The notes under the pieces were generated by a model. That model was not told the DNA's origin and ran no database searches. It worked only from the letters and a program-made list of their open reading frames with translations. Positions 1 to 10,968 of a DNA stretch of 64,000 nucleotides are shown here, piece by piece; position 1 is the first letter of the stretch; every line of letters starts with the position of its first letter. The position numbers and the translations under genes were made by a program. Source of the DNA: Girardinichthys multiradiatus (taxonomy: Eukaryota > Chordata > Actinopteri > Cyprinodontiformes > Goodeidae); NCBI RefSeq assembly GCF_021462225.1, contig NC_061800.1, forward strand, positions 9,023,002 to 9,087,001. The letters run 5' to 3'.

Positions 1-1386
1 CCACATAGTAAGTTGAAAGATAAAATATGTAAACCTAAAATACTGAACATTATCAACATTGCTGTTATCATCCCCCTCTTCATCTGCAATCTCTTCCTGT
101 TTCTCTTCAAACAGAATGTCTTCTTCACTCCATTCCATGTTCTCTTCTTCACTGCGGCCTCCAGAGTATTCTTTACCTTCAACAGAGTCCTCATTGCTGC
201 TGTCACCTTCTTCTTCACGGCATCTAGTGTTCTTGTTGCTGCTTTCAGTGCTTTTAGCACCTGGAATCAAAGTTTACTATTCTGTTCAATGATTTTTTTT
301 TAAACTAAACAAGAACATAAATCTAAACATCACTTAAAAAACCAACATAAGAAACAGACAGTACAACAACGCAAAAATCTGAAAGGAATTGCTAACATTG
401 GATGTACCTACATAGGATTTCTGTTCTCGATTGTCTCCATAGACTGACTCATCACTGTCCTGCAAGTGAAGCAAATACAGGACATTAAACAATATTCCAC
501 TTTCCCTCACTTGAAAACATCTGTGTCTCATCCACTTTCATCACAACAATTTTACAAAGATTGTGAAACCACAAATCTAATGCGAACAAATAGACCTACA
601 GCGGTATCTGACATTGACAATCTCATATTGAATGCCATATCTGATCTTATTTATAATTTATTGTATTCATATACTTTAATTTAAGAGTTTTTCACACTCA
701 AATCAAATACACTTTGCGAACAACTTTTGTGTAAATATCTTCACATGTGGTTCCATATATACATCAATGGGTTGAACTGAAGCAATACATGAGGAACCCA
801 TAACTATCTATGCACTTTATGAGTTCCAATTACTTTTTGCTTTTCACAGAATGGAGGAAGCATCTCACCGATGCGCAGCTGTTTTTCATGAGATGAGACA
901 CTTTACTGTTTTTGTATCAACACACATTGTTCCAGGTTACAGTGTTTTCTGTCTAGATCCTCAGTCATCTAGGTCATTACCATTTTGAAAGCTTGAATAG
1001 AAGAAAATTGACCACTTGGTTTCAGAAAAGGCTACAACGCTCTCTTGAATGAACGCTTCATTTGCTAAATCCACTGGGGGTAGGTCAAGGCTGAGAAGCT
1101 ATTGTTTTGTAGATTATTTAGAGTCGTTTATGCCCCAGATTGGACGTTCTGAACCCTCTGTCAGTTGTCTGGAACAAACGACCACATCGATGAAGAATGC
1201 TGTAGAATGCAGTAATTCAGATGAAACTGGAAAAACAGGGCAATAATAATAAAAATGGATTTCCAGCTGTCTTGAAGGACTGGTAGTGTAGCTCACCTCT
1301 TTTTCAGCATTTTCAAGAGCAGATGGGCTATCCATGTCTTGAATTCCATTCCTTCTTTTCATTTCACAATTTTCTCCCAGGTGCTC
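1..1386 (-). CDS. Partial multi-exon acidic protein gene (three exons, runs off the left edge)
   Basis: Three minus-strand segments behave as consecutive coding exons: 1386-1297 (90 nt), 459-408 (52 nt) and 260 to the window edge. Splice signals are good: acceptor ending TTACAG before 1386, donor GAG|GTGAGC at 1296, acceptor TTGCAG before 459, donor GTAG|GTACAT at 407, acceptor TTCCAG before 260. Phases agree: exon 1 ends in phase 0, exon 2 leaves one base, and exon 3 supplies the two bases that complete a glycine codon. The joined frame has no stop. The product is hydrophilic, with many Glu, Asp and Ser residues (for example SEEENMEWSEEDILFEEKQE), as in a disordered nuclear or scaffold protein. 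I do not recognise the family. The last about 13 codons before the edge are hydrophobic and could be read-through intron. Start codon and other exons are not visible. Confidence 0.55.
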
Positions 1387-1766
1387 CTGTAAGATGAATA
1401 AAAATAAATAAATACCTCACACAGTGCAATTTCTATGTATTTGTTTTAAATTTTTATCATTGTCTTTAAAGTGTCAGACGATGCATAGCACTTTATAGTT
1501 TTTCTCTGTCTGATGATATTATTTCAAAATAATCAATGTTCTGTTACTCAGTAGCCTTTTTTGAAAATTAAGAGAGTGCTAAAATTATAGTGGTGTAGAA
1601 GAAATAGTTTCTGCAGAGGTTACTCATAGGTTCAACAATGTAGGAGTACAATTACACTAGCTTTCCAGGTCCTCTTAATTTTGAAAGGTTCAAGTTAAGT
1701 TTGGAAGTAATTTTTGTTTCAAAGCAAGAAATTATGTGGCTCTTGTAGTTTACCTTATAGGCTATA

Positions 1767-2560
1767 CAGTGGCTTGCAAAAGTATTCATACCTCTTAAAC
1801 TTTTCCACGTACTTTCACATTACGACCACAATCATAAATATATAATACATTTATTGTCATTTTTAGGAGAAAGAAAAGCAAAAACGAGTGTCAGGTGGAA
1901 AGAAAACGATAGTTGACTCCTTTTATATTTACAAATTAAAAAAATGAGAAGGGTGATGTGCAAAAGTATTCAGATTCATGCAGTTCAAGGAGCACACCAG
2001 ATGGGTCAGGGATAAAGTTTTGGAGAAGTTTAAAGCAGGCTTAGGCTATAAAAAGACTTTATGGAAGAGTGGCAAGAAGAAAGCCATTGTTAAAAGAAAA
2101 CCATAAGAAGTCCCGTTTGCAGTTTGCCAGAAGCCATGTTGTGGACACAGCAAACATGTGGAAGAAGGTGCTTTGATTAGACAACACCAAAATTTAACTT
2201 TTTGGCCAAATTGAAAAAAAGCCAGACCCTACAAATAAAGCTAGGGCTACAATGGAATGGTTTAAAACAAAACATATTTATGTGTTAGAATGGCCCAGTC
2301 AAAGTCTAGACCTAAACTCAATTGAGAATCTGTGGGAAGATCTGAAAACTGTTGCTCACAAACACTCTCCAGTTAATCTTACTGGACTTGAGCTCCTTTG
2401 CAAAGAAGAATGGGAAATAAATTTAGTCATTAGATGAGCTGGTAGAGACATAGTCTAAAAGACTTGCAGCTGTAATTGCAGCAAAATTTGGTTCCACAAA
2501 GTATTGAATCAGGGGGAATGAATACTTCTGCACACCGCCATTTTCAGTTTGTGGTTGGCT
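1767..2560 (+). pseudogene. Degenerate Tc1/mariner element (Tc1-A)
   Basis: The left end, CAGTGGCTTGCAAAAGTATT after a TA at 1765-1766, is a typical fish Tc1-like terminus. Only fragments of the transposase remain. The clearest is 2252-2437, which includes the Tc1 C-terminal signature around [15 protein letters not shown] (the E of the DDE triad). Upstream, 2097-2170 matches the region before the catalytic core but is out of frame and heavily deleted. No matching right terminal repeat is visible before the next element begins at 2667. This is an old, immobile copy. Confidence 0.75.
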
Positions 2561-2666
2561 TAGTTAACCACTTGTAAAATTTCTGCTAATTAGAAAGCAG
2601 TGTACCTAGACTGCCTTATGTAAATAAACAGACAACCTAAAGATTATTTAGCATTTTTAGAAAATA

Positions 2667-4082
2667 CACTGCTCAAATAAATAAAGGGAACACTTAAACA
2701 ACACAATATAACTCCAAGTAAATCAAACGTCTGTGGAATCAAACTGTCGAATTAGGAAGCAACACTGATTGACAATCAATTTCACATGCTGTTGTGCAAA
2801 TGGAATAGAAAACAGGGGGAAATCTTTGGCGATTAGCAAGACACACTCAATAAAGGAGTGGTTCTGCAGGTGGGGACCACAGACCACTTCTCAGTACCTA
2901 TGCTTTCTGGCTGATGTTTTGGTCACTTTTGAATGTTGGTGGTGCTTTCACACTCGTGGTAGCATGAGACGGTCTCTACAACCCACACAAGTGGCTCTGG
3001 TAGTGCAGCTCATCCAGGATGGCACATCAATGCGAGCTGTGGCAAGAAGGTTTGCTGTGTCTGTCAGTGTAGTGTCCAGAGCCTGGAGGCGCTACCAGGA
3101 GACAGGCCAGTACACCAGGAGACGTGGAGGAGGCTGTAGGAGGGCAACAACCCAGCAGCAGGACCGCTACCTCCGCCTTTGTGCAAGGAGGAACAGGAGG
3201 AACACTGCCAAAGCCCTGCAGGATGACCTCCAGGAGGCCACAAATATGCATGTGTCTGCACAAACGGTTAGAAACCGACTCCATGAGGATGGTATGAGGA
3301 CCTAACGTCCACAAATGGTGGTTGTGCTCACAGCCCAACACCGTGCAGGACGCTTGGCATTTGCCAGAGAACACCAGGATTGGCAAATTCGCCACTGGCA
3401 CCCTGTGCTCTTCACAGATTAAAGCCCGGGGTAGCCTGACTGCCATTAGGTACAGAGATGAGATCCTCAGACCTCTTGTGAAACCATAAGCTGATGCGGT
3501 TGGCCCTGGGTTCCTCCTAATGCAGGACAATGCTAGACCTCATGTGGCTGGAGTGTGTCAGCAGTTCCTGGAAGATGAAGACATTGAAGCTTTGGACCGG
3601 CCCACCCGTTCCCAGACCTGAATCCAATTGAGCACATCTGGGACATCATGTCTCACTCCATCCACCAACATCACATTGCACCACAGGCTATCCTGGGGTT
3701 AGCGGATGCTTCAGTGCAGGTCTGGGAGGAGATCCCTCAGGAGACCATCCGCCGTCTCATCAAGAGCATGCCCAGATGTTGTAGGGAGGTCATACAGACA
3801 CGTGGAGGTCACACACAATACTGAGCCTATTTTTGACTTGTTTTAAGGACATTACATCAAAGTTGGATCAGCCTGTAGTGTGTTTTTCCACTTTAATTTT
3901 GTGTGTGACTCCAAGTCCAGGCCTCCATTGGTTAATACATTTGATTTCCATTGATTATTTTTATGTGATTTTGTTGTCAGCACATTCAACTTTGTACACA
4001 ACAAAGTATTCAATGAGAATATTTCATTCATTCAGATCTAGGATGTGTTATTTGAGTGTTCCCTTTATTTTTTTGAGCAGTG
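2667..4082 (+). mobile_element. Tc1/mariner transposon (Tc1-B), complete with both ends
   Basis: A 1416-bp element bounded by TA on both sides (2665-2666 and 4083-4084). The left end begins CACTGCTCAAATAAATAAAG and the right end is its inverted match, TTTATTTTTTTGAGCAGTG. This is the classic Tc1 arrangement of a TA target duplication with terminal inverted repeats. It holds one broken transposase gene. A second, truncated copy of the same family lies at 56503-57495. Confidence 0.9.
2964..3824 (+). pseudogene. Broken Tc1-like transposase of Tc1-B
   Basis: The first part, from ATG 2964 to a stop at 3303-3305, is open for 113 codons. It reads as the paired helix-turn-helix DNA-binding region of Tc1-type transposases: [20 protein letters not shown] is a helix-turn-helix core, followed by an Arg/Gly-rich GRPR-hook-like stretch. 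The DDE_3-type catalytic part (3306-3824) survives only as fragments in shifted frames, for example the region before FTD near 3413 and a PDLNPIEHIWD-like stretch near 3615-3645. The downstream frame contains a deletion around the first catalytic Asp. The enzyme would cut and paste the element at TA sites, but this copy cannot make it. Confidence 0.85.
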
Positions 4083-4084
4083 TA

Positions 4085-4640
4085 TAAATGTTCAGACATA
4101 AATGGGAACAAATATTTAAATCCCAAGATTGAAAAGAACAAAAAAAAAACAATAAACATAGGAAACCTTGACAGTTCCAATGTAGTGGAATCAGAGCAAG
4201 TCACAGCAAGACTCTATGATGCCAGCCATGCAGGTGCAGTGTCCATTTCCCAGAAGAACATAGTGCAACATTAATACTTTAATTAAAATAACAGTAAGGA
4301 ATGATGATGCTACTAATGAAAGTTGGTCTTAATTTACAGTCAACATAGTCTTAATGTTGCTACCTTAAACATGGTGTTATAAATGAGGCCAAAATATGAG
4401 TAGTTGAGGGGAGATCTTTGCATATTTTCATGCAGTTATTATTTGATTAAAATATAGATAAAACTTGAAATTATTAAAAATGATCTAAGACTAAAGTTAG
4501 TGAAGGCCTACAACATAAGCCTTAATGCACTCCGCTAATAAATTTGTGTCCTCTTCCCTTTTTGCCATGTAGCAGCTTTAGAATTATTTTGTTGGAGAGA
4601 CATGTCTTTGGGTGCATGTTATGTGCATGTACCTTGGTGA
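4085..4640. other. No recognisable feature
   Basis: This AT-rich stretch between Tc1-B and the coding-like region has only short accidental reading frames. I saw no repeats with clear ends. Confidence 0.5.
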
Positions 4641-4652
4641 GAACAACGGTCT

Positions 4653-4960
4653 TGTGGTCCTTTACCAGGAAGAACAGACGATCCTGCACCCATCTGTTGG
4701 TGAACTGAAGATGAGTTTCCAGGGACTTGTACTTTCTGATTTGCTTGTATTTGTAGGCACTCACTCCACACACAAGGTAGCCAAACACGTTGGATAATGT
4801 ACCCCTGGCAGCTCGTTCGGGTTAGTTGTCCACTCAGTATGTTCATAGGGATCAAGCCAGTTAAACGGGCTGTATATTTTTTTTCTAGGTATCGCTGTTT
4901 AGTTGTGTTCTTTAATTTGTTGCAGTATAGAATCCGGGACATGCTCCGCTTACGATTCAT
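4653..4960 (-). other. Coding-like stretch, possibly a broken small gene
   Basis: On the minus strand two adjacent frames look protein-like and would join through a frameshift near 4795-4800. The upstream piece reads like FNWLDPYEHTEWTTNPNEL. The downstream piece (about 4788-4637) has a hydrophobic segment followed by a basic, aromatic-rich region (TNRWVQDRLFFLVKDHKTVV) and ends at a plausible donor, AAG|GTACAT. Composition suggests a short single-membrane-span protein. I do not recognise it. The frameshift may mark a pseudogene, or the upstream piece may be chance. Confidence 0.3.
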
Positions 4961-5132
4961 TGGTCATAAAGGTAGCTTCTGTTAGCAACCCTGGGAAAAT
5001 GGCTGCGGAAACCCTATTAAGACAATAACTTGCAAAGTAAGAATGCCACTTTTTTATGAGAACTACTGAAAGTAGCTTTTTAACACATTGCACACATCAA
5101 TACTAATTAGCCATAAACTGTCAATTGTGCAG

Positions 5133-5579
5133 GAAAAAGTAAAAAAAAAAGCATCCTGTCTGGTAAAAGAGACTACTGACTGCATGATTGAAGACTTGAA
5201 GGTTCTGATTGCAAAACCTGAGTCAGAGGTAATTTATTTTATTTAGAAGCCTTTGTGTTTAAGTTGAATCTTGTTGTGTATGATTCACTATTATTCTGTC
5301 TTTGTTTTGACATTTTTGCCTTTGTCTTCTAGCCAACTGGAGACAAGGAATCATCAGACAATTTGCTTTAAGGTTTTGCTTTACTTTATTTTAATATCTC
5401 TTGTGTCTTCATTCTTAACAGGGCTTTCAGCAGTATTGCAGCAGTTAAAAGATGTAACTGCACAGTTGTCATCCACTTCAAACAGTGCATCACCAGGATC
5501 TATAATCTGTCTGGCCCTTTTCTTGGCCTCACAGAGGAAGCAAATAAGACGCCGCCTCAATCAACGGAATTTGCTGTGA
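5133..5579 (+). CDS. Candidate three-exon coding segment, unrecognised
   Basis: Three plus-strand pieces have splice-like borders. The first is 5133-5228 (acceptor TGTGCAG, donor GAG|GTAATT, 32 open codons, Lys-rich then acidic). The second is 5333-5372 (acceptor TTCTAG, donor AAG|GTTTTG). The third is 5422-5579 (acceptor TTAACAG, open to a TGA). In the frame of piece 1, piece 2 ends at TAA 5369-5371, so either the protein stops there and piece 3 is untranslated, or the gene is decayed. An ATG with a G/C-rich start context at 5000 (MAAETLLRQ, then a stop) could mark an upstream first exon. The evidence is weak and no family is recognised. Confidence 0.25.
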
Positions 5580-7547
5580 TTTATTGAAACTGATTTGCTC
5601 ATTATGTGCGGGAACAAGAACTATGTACGTCAGTTAGAAGCAGCTCTAATCTAAAGAAGCTCCTTACATCGACAGCAACACTGACCAACAACTTGCTGAC
5701 TGTATCAAGACATGTTGCTCTTTACCTTATCAGTGTTCTACTTAATTCATTTGCATGGTTTACTTTTTTTCCCAACATGGAAAAAAAGTTATTACAGTCC
5801 TGCTGGGGTTTTTTTCTGGAATAGTGTCACCCCCGTTTAATTTTATAACAAATAAAATTTTATTTTTGTTAAAATACAAACAATTACTATATTTGCCCTT
5901 GCTGTTTCTTAACTGACCCTAACCCTTCACTCTGTGTTCATGGAAACCTGATACTTCGAATGCATCAAATGTCATTATGAGGGACCAAGCAGTAAAGACA
6001 TAGCGGACACAGGAGAGTATATTCCAAGTGGCTCTTTATTTTACCCAACAAACATCAAAAATAGCAAAGTTTCAAAATATAGCTTATGGGCCCATAAAAG
6101 AGGTCAACTAAATACAACTCTTTTCAAAATGGGAACTCCAACTATTAGCTAAGGAAACAAAATATACACAACGTAACTCCAAAATGACCTAAGACAGAGA
6201 CACAGAAGGTTAACCTATATAGTGAATTAGCCAGATCATACACAATAGGGGGGGGGGACAGAACTAAACATCACTACTACCTAAGAACCAAATGATGTAA
6301 ATTAACCTAAACACCCCCCTAGCTGACAGGCAAATAGTTGGTCCTGCTGAGCTGGCATTATGCTTTAAGTCCTCAGCTCTTGGCCACGCCTCTTTCCAAG
6401 ACAGGAAGCAGCCGACTCCCCAAACCAGTTGTTAGGAATAACCTTTATTAATATGACTCATAGCTGTTTTTCCCATTTATACAATAGTGGAATAAAATAT
6501 AAGTTCTAATGTTTCCCTTTTGTTACAATAGGATAAGAATGCTCATAGACATACAGTACAAGGACAAATGGCCCAAAGTTTGTCATAAATGACCTGAAGC
6601 TGGGGCACTGTGGTTGATAGTGGAACAGCTGCTATAACTGGGTTGATTAGAAACCTACAGCATACTTAGATCAAGTATGGAGACCCGCTACTACACAATC
6701 TAACAGACACCACAATGGTGACATATAGTCTACTGATAATCACTGAGGGAGGGCACATCCATTGCATTGGAGTGCCAGATATAAAAACTATATGTGACCT
6801 TCTATCGAGGCTTTGTCATCCTCCAACAGACTGCGACGGTCCGAGAGCCTCAGCGCTGATTTCTGTAATCATTCCTCTGCCTTAATTTAGATTAAAGGAG
6901 CTAAAAGTTAGAAACTGTTTGAGAGTTGTTCCTTAAGAGGTCCTTGGGGAATGAAGGCAGTGAGAGATGTCCAGAAAATGATCAGCGGAGGTACAAACCA
7001 AAGGGTTCGGATTGTTGTGGGGCTGGGCGGACAGGTGGAGCACTAAGGAGGAAGCCAGTCGTGGAAGTAGGAATCCAGAGGTCCACAGGAAGATTGGAAC
7101 GGCAGAGGTAAGTCCACTAATGATGATGGGAGTCCAAGTTGATGTGAGGTAACCCTTGAAGAGGGGAGACACAGGAGCGAAGGTTAGTGGAAGAGAGAAC
7201 ACAAAAGGCTCAGGAGAAAGCTCATGCTTGGCTCAGAGGTAGCAAAAACACTTGAACCACTGCTCAGAATAACAAGAGATGGCTTGTTGTTACCATTGAC
7301 AGTTAACACCCAGGTGAAGAGTGACTGGCTTCCAGCCTCTTTATCCTGCCAGACTGATTGCACCTGATGTGCTGCACCTGTGAAGAGGTGCAGCAGGAGG
7401 AGGAGTGCTCAGCCAGTAGCCGACTGCAGGAGGCCCTCTGGTGGAGAAGCTGCAGGACAAAAACAGACAGGACAGAACCAACAAACCCCACATCCTGACA
7501 TCAAATAAATCTTAGTAGACTGCAGACATCATAATGAAGAGGATCAG
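5580..7547. other. Gene-poor stretch; possible undetermined repeat at 6900-7500
   Basis: I find no convincing coding region. A run of nine G lies near 6249-6257. The G/C-richer part at about 6900-7500 ends in CATCCTGACA, and its reverse complement begins TGTCAGGATGTGG, which resembles the start of an LTR. I could not find the other end, so I do not call it. Confidence 0.35.
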
Positions 7548-7560
7548 GGAGCCCAAGGTC

Positions 7561-7919
7561 AGTCAGTCGCTTTCTACCGCTTATTCCATAGTGGGTCGCG
7601 GGGGAGCTGGTGCCTATCTCCAGCAGTCTATGGGCAGGAGGCAGGGTACACCCTGGACAGGTCGCCAGTCCATTGCAGGGCAGCACACATACAACCATGC
7701 ACACACTCATTCATACACCTAAGGGCAATTTAGAGTGACCAATTAACCTAACAGGCATGTCTTTGGACTGTGGGAGGAAGCCGGAGTATCCAGTGAGAAC
7801 CCACACATGCACAGGGAGAACATGCAAACTCCATGCAGAAAGACCCCAGGCTGGGAATCGAACCCAGGACCTTCTTGCTGCAAGGCAACAGTGCTACCAA
7901 CTGCGCCACCGTGCAGCCC
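7561..7919 (-). mobile_element. tRNA-derived SINE with perfect 13-bp target-site duplications
   Basis: Read on the minus strand, the 359-bp insert begins GGGCTGCACGG and carries a RNA polymerase III A box (TGGCGCAGTTGG) and B box (GGTTCGATTCC) at tRNA-like spacing. This is the tRNA-derived head of a SINE. A body follows, and the 3' end (left side, 7561 onward) is a short run of GACT units, as in tails borrowed from RTE-like LINEs. The insert is flanked by identical GGAGCCCAAGGTC at 7548-7560 and 7920-7932, the target duplication from reverse-transcriptase-primed integration. The intact duplications argue for a fairly recent insertion. A partial copy of the tail module lies at 57675-57783. Confidence 0.9.
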
Positions 7920-7932
7920 GGAGCCCAAGGTC

Positions 7933-8929
7933 TCAACACTAAATAGGATAGGGTGAGATAACTAACTTGCGGATTACTGACATGATTTTTTTTGAAGATC
8001 CTTAGAATGCCAAGCAATCTGATTTTCTTTTGTGTCATGTTTTCTGTTTAGCTTTTAACTGCTCCATTTTGACTGATGTTGAGTAACGATACCTCAAACA
8101 GGTGCCTTCATGCCTCATGAGCAATGAGGAGACCGACACTGAACACAGGAAAACATGGAATGTTTATCCACCTGAATGGAGGCAACTTAACTTTGACAGT
8201 TTAGATAGGTGCTAGCACAAACTTGTGGGGCTACAAATCATTCTGCAGAATGGTTCACCACAGAGTGCCCAGTGACTACTGCAGCAGGTGGCAAACCCCT
8301 AGAGGCATCAACAACATTTGAAATATCACAGAGTACCTTGTTAGTAAAAAAGATCTTCAACAATTCTTGGTCTGTTTGTTATTTTGAATATTTCATTTAT
8401 ATGTGCAGTTATGCAGATGCAAATCATCTGGTGTACTACAAAAGTTTCTAAACTGTTCATTTCATAATACTGATATTTTAGAAATGCCCATGGAAATGGT
8501 AATTTTGGTAATGTGTTCATTAGCCTAGCTAGTGAGTTGTCCAACATGATAATGGTACAGAAAAGTGATGTAGAAAGCTGACTGGGTGATCTTGAAATGT
8601 GACCTTAAAGACACTTTGTCAGGATCTGGGTTGTGTTTGTGTTTTTGTGCGTGCTACATGTGCTCATTTTCAGACGGTGCTGGAGCTCTCAGGTGTGCTG
8701 GGTGACAGGTGCGACTTATTTCCACTGATTACTCTGAGGAGTACTTAAGCAGAAGGCTGCCAGCACTTCGATGCCAGAGTGTTTTGCCATCAGTGGTACA
8801 AGCTCGAGCAAAATACTATACATCTTGGCTGGGTATTGAGGTATGCAGATAGACGCCGGGCATCCATCACGTATGGTTAAGATTCCCTGAACATGATACA
8901 CTGAAGATGCAAAGATATCTAAAATAGGA
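7933..8929. other. No clear gene; possible decayed 3' end of ERV-1
   Basis: ERV-1 lies just to the right on the minus strand, so its env end and 3' LTR would be expected here. I could not recognise either. Frames are short and broken. Confidence 0.35.
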
Positions 8930-9423
8930 AGTGCGGGGATCCAATAAGTATATTTTTCGGGACACCAGTCGGATTGGTATCCAGAAGATGGGATATTTTA
9001 GTGGTCCGTATCAAAGAGCATCCCAAAAACAGAATCCCTCACATATATGTTCCATATACGGGCATATTGCCGCCTTGGATAGTACTGTATCTTCATGCTT
9101 TTCGTGCTGGTTCAGTGTAAAAGGAGGGTCTTGCAGCTGCACAGGCCACACAATTTGACAAATAATTTGTTTGCACAGTCTCAGCCATCCATTCTAGCCA
9201 TTAGTTAAATTCAGTAACTCCTATTTCCAATGTTATAAGGTCTTTCATAGTATGTACATCTGCATAATGGACAAGGGACGGCCCAGGAGGGGGAGTAGGT
9301 GATGCCGTGGCCTTAGAGACTGTTTGCTGAGAGGGGGCAGAAGATTTTACCAGTCGTAATAATGCCCTAAGGGTCCTTTCCTGTTTTGTCGACCCCTACG
9401 ACAAAATAATACTCATATTTGTT

Positions 9424-9948
9424 TTACCAAACCGTGCGATGATTTGGGCATATGTCAGATGTCGAGTGGTAAGTATGAGGGGGTTTCGCGATCCCACCAG
9501 GTGTTGATGTGGCTCTAATCGAGGATATGTTTCTTTGCAGCTGTCCTAAGGGGTACCTGCAGTCATAAAGTCGAGTGTAACTGCCTGGTCCAGTGTTCCA
9601 CAATACCTGAGCCCAACTTCCACACCACGGATTCTGAGATAATTCACTGGAGTGGCCTTTCAACACACACATATAGACGTCATAACCACGCCAACCCACC
9701 TGGTTGGCTCCACAATTAATAATGTTACATAAATCAAGTTTTGCTATTGTGATTCCATTAGTATTATCATAAATTGTCAATGTGGTGCCATAAGGGTCAG
9801 ATGGGCTGTGCATAACTATAGAAGGGGGCTTTTTAGTTTTGGTGCTCCCACCGGTGCCCTCCGTTTTGGTTATTAGCGTGACAGTTAGGACTGTAATTAA
9901 ACATGCCTGGAACTGACAATGCAATGGAACTCGCTGGAATTTAATCAT
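9424..9948 (-). pseudogene. ERV-1 envelope, N-terminal part
   Basis: The 174-codon open frame starts with a hydrophobic signal-like segment (about residues 10-28). A Cys- and Trp-containing surface-subunit-like region follows (a DLCNIINCGANQVGW stretch around residues 72-86). The ERV-3 env at 49958 has the same layout and a related DLCSVFTC stretch. The frame stops at 9424, well before any fusion peptide or transmembrane subunit. A retroviral surface subunit would mediate receptor binding, but this is a truncated remnant. Confidence 0.7.
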
Positions 9949-10128
9949 CCATGTGAATTTTAATAAACCCTTTCAGAGAAAAGATCAAATGAATTAAAGC
10001 AATATCAATATACACCCTTTTACTCCAGAGGGGACAGAAGGATTTTTTTACATTGACTATGGTTTAGGGCCTGCTGCCTCTGCCTCACCTTTTGCCTTAG
10101 GACTAGTGAATTTCCTGCTTCTGTAGTC

Positions 10129-10917
10129 TCAGTCTTCTTTCTTCAACAACTCAGGTAGACTGCCCAGTTGTCTGACACAGATCAGGGGAATATTCTGCCC
10201 CTTATAATGGAACTGTGTTTCCTCCGATCTCCTCCAGGGGTCTCCCTGGTTCCGGTGCCTCGGCGCCCTGGCTCCAATGAAACCACGGGTCACCTGGTAT
10301 GGTCTTGTGAACCTTGGCTCCAATCACTTCCGCTTGATGACTTTCAACCACACCCACTTGACCTGGGGTGTTGTTGGCTCTCCTGTAGATCTCTCAGCTC
10401 CCAGATCTTTGTTATAGGTTTCCACCACAGTCGGTAGCTGAGAAAAATAGTTTTTGTGTGACAGATTCAGTATATCACCTGTAGATTTCAGAACTGCTCC
10501 TTGTGGTCCCTCCCCACAATATGTGAAAGAAAAAATATCTCTGCAATGCTCTGCTAATGGCAAATAGAAAAAGGCATTAGCTAGATCACTACATGTGTAC
10601 CACTGCTGGGAAGGTTCAAGGTTGGAGAGATACATTTTATACAGTATGTGTCTTTATTTTCAGAATACCTTAAATTGGTGACTGATGTGTCCTGCCAGTC
10701 TCCAGCCGCCACAGTGCTTTACCACTCCTCCCAATTCCTTAGCTAGGTGCTCAGGGTACAAACAAAGACAAACATGAGGAACATCTTCATCTGACATCAA
10801 ATACCATTCTATGAGCTCAACTGCTGCAGCCACACCCTCAGGGGCCATATAAATATTTTTGGATGAAATAAACCATGTCCTACCTTCTATTGTTTCATAA
10901 AAAAAATCTTGGTACAA
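10129..10917 (-). pseudogene. ERV-1 pol remnants (protease/RT spacer, RT palm, integrase C-terminus)
   Basis: Three pieces lie in pol order. The region 10917-10660 is open but has no catalytic motif; it seems to belong to the stretch between protease and reverse transcriptase. The region 10635-10324 begins with reverse-transcriptase motif A (TCSDLANAFFYLPL). It then jumps, after about 60 residues, to the integrase C-terminal domain (WVWLKVIKRK), so most of RT, RNase H and the integrase core are deleted. The region 10323-10129 continues the integrase tail in another frame. None of these could be active. Confidence 0.7.
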
Positions 10918-10968
10918 TTCAGTGTGACAACGTGGGGGTGGTGTTGATGAGTATGGAGGACCGATCCT

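Larger units (their letters stand above)
8930..10920 (-). mobile_element. Decayed endogenous retrovirus fragment (ERV-1)
   Basis: On the minus strand the order is pol fragments (10917-10129) then env (9948 downward), which is the gammaretrovirus-like order. No LTR was found on either side; the right side is cut by the large inverted repeat starting at 10969. The end of its integrase shares the stretch WVWLKVIKRKW with ERV-3 at about 49470-49500, so both belong to one family. It carries large internal deletions and cannot replicate. Confidence 0.8.

Noticed and set aside
6900..7500. A solo LTR on the minus strand starting TGTCAGGATGTGG
   Set aside because: Only one end is recognisable and no target duplication was found.
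7849..7919. A tRNA gene
   Set aside because: A and B boxes are present, but it is the head of a SINE with a body, tail and target duplications.
7501..8038. Several frames on both strands around the SINE
   Set aside because: They lie in the non-coding SINE and its flanks; the SINE borders explain the region.
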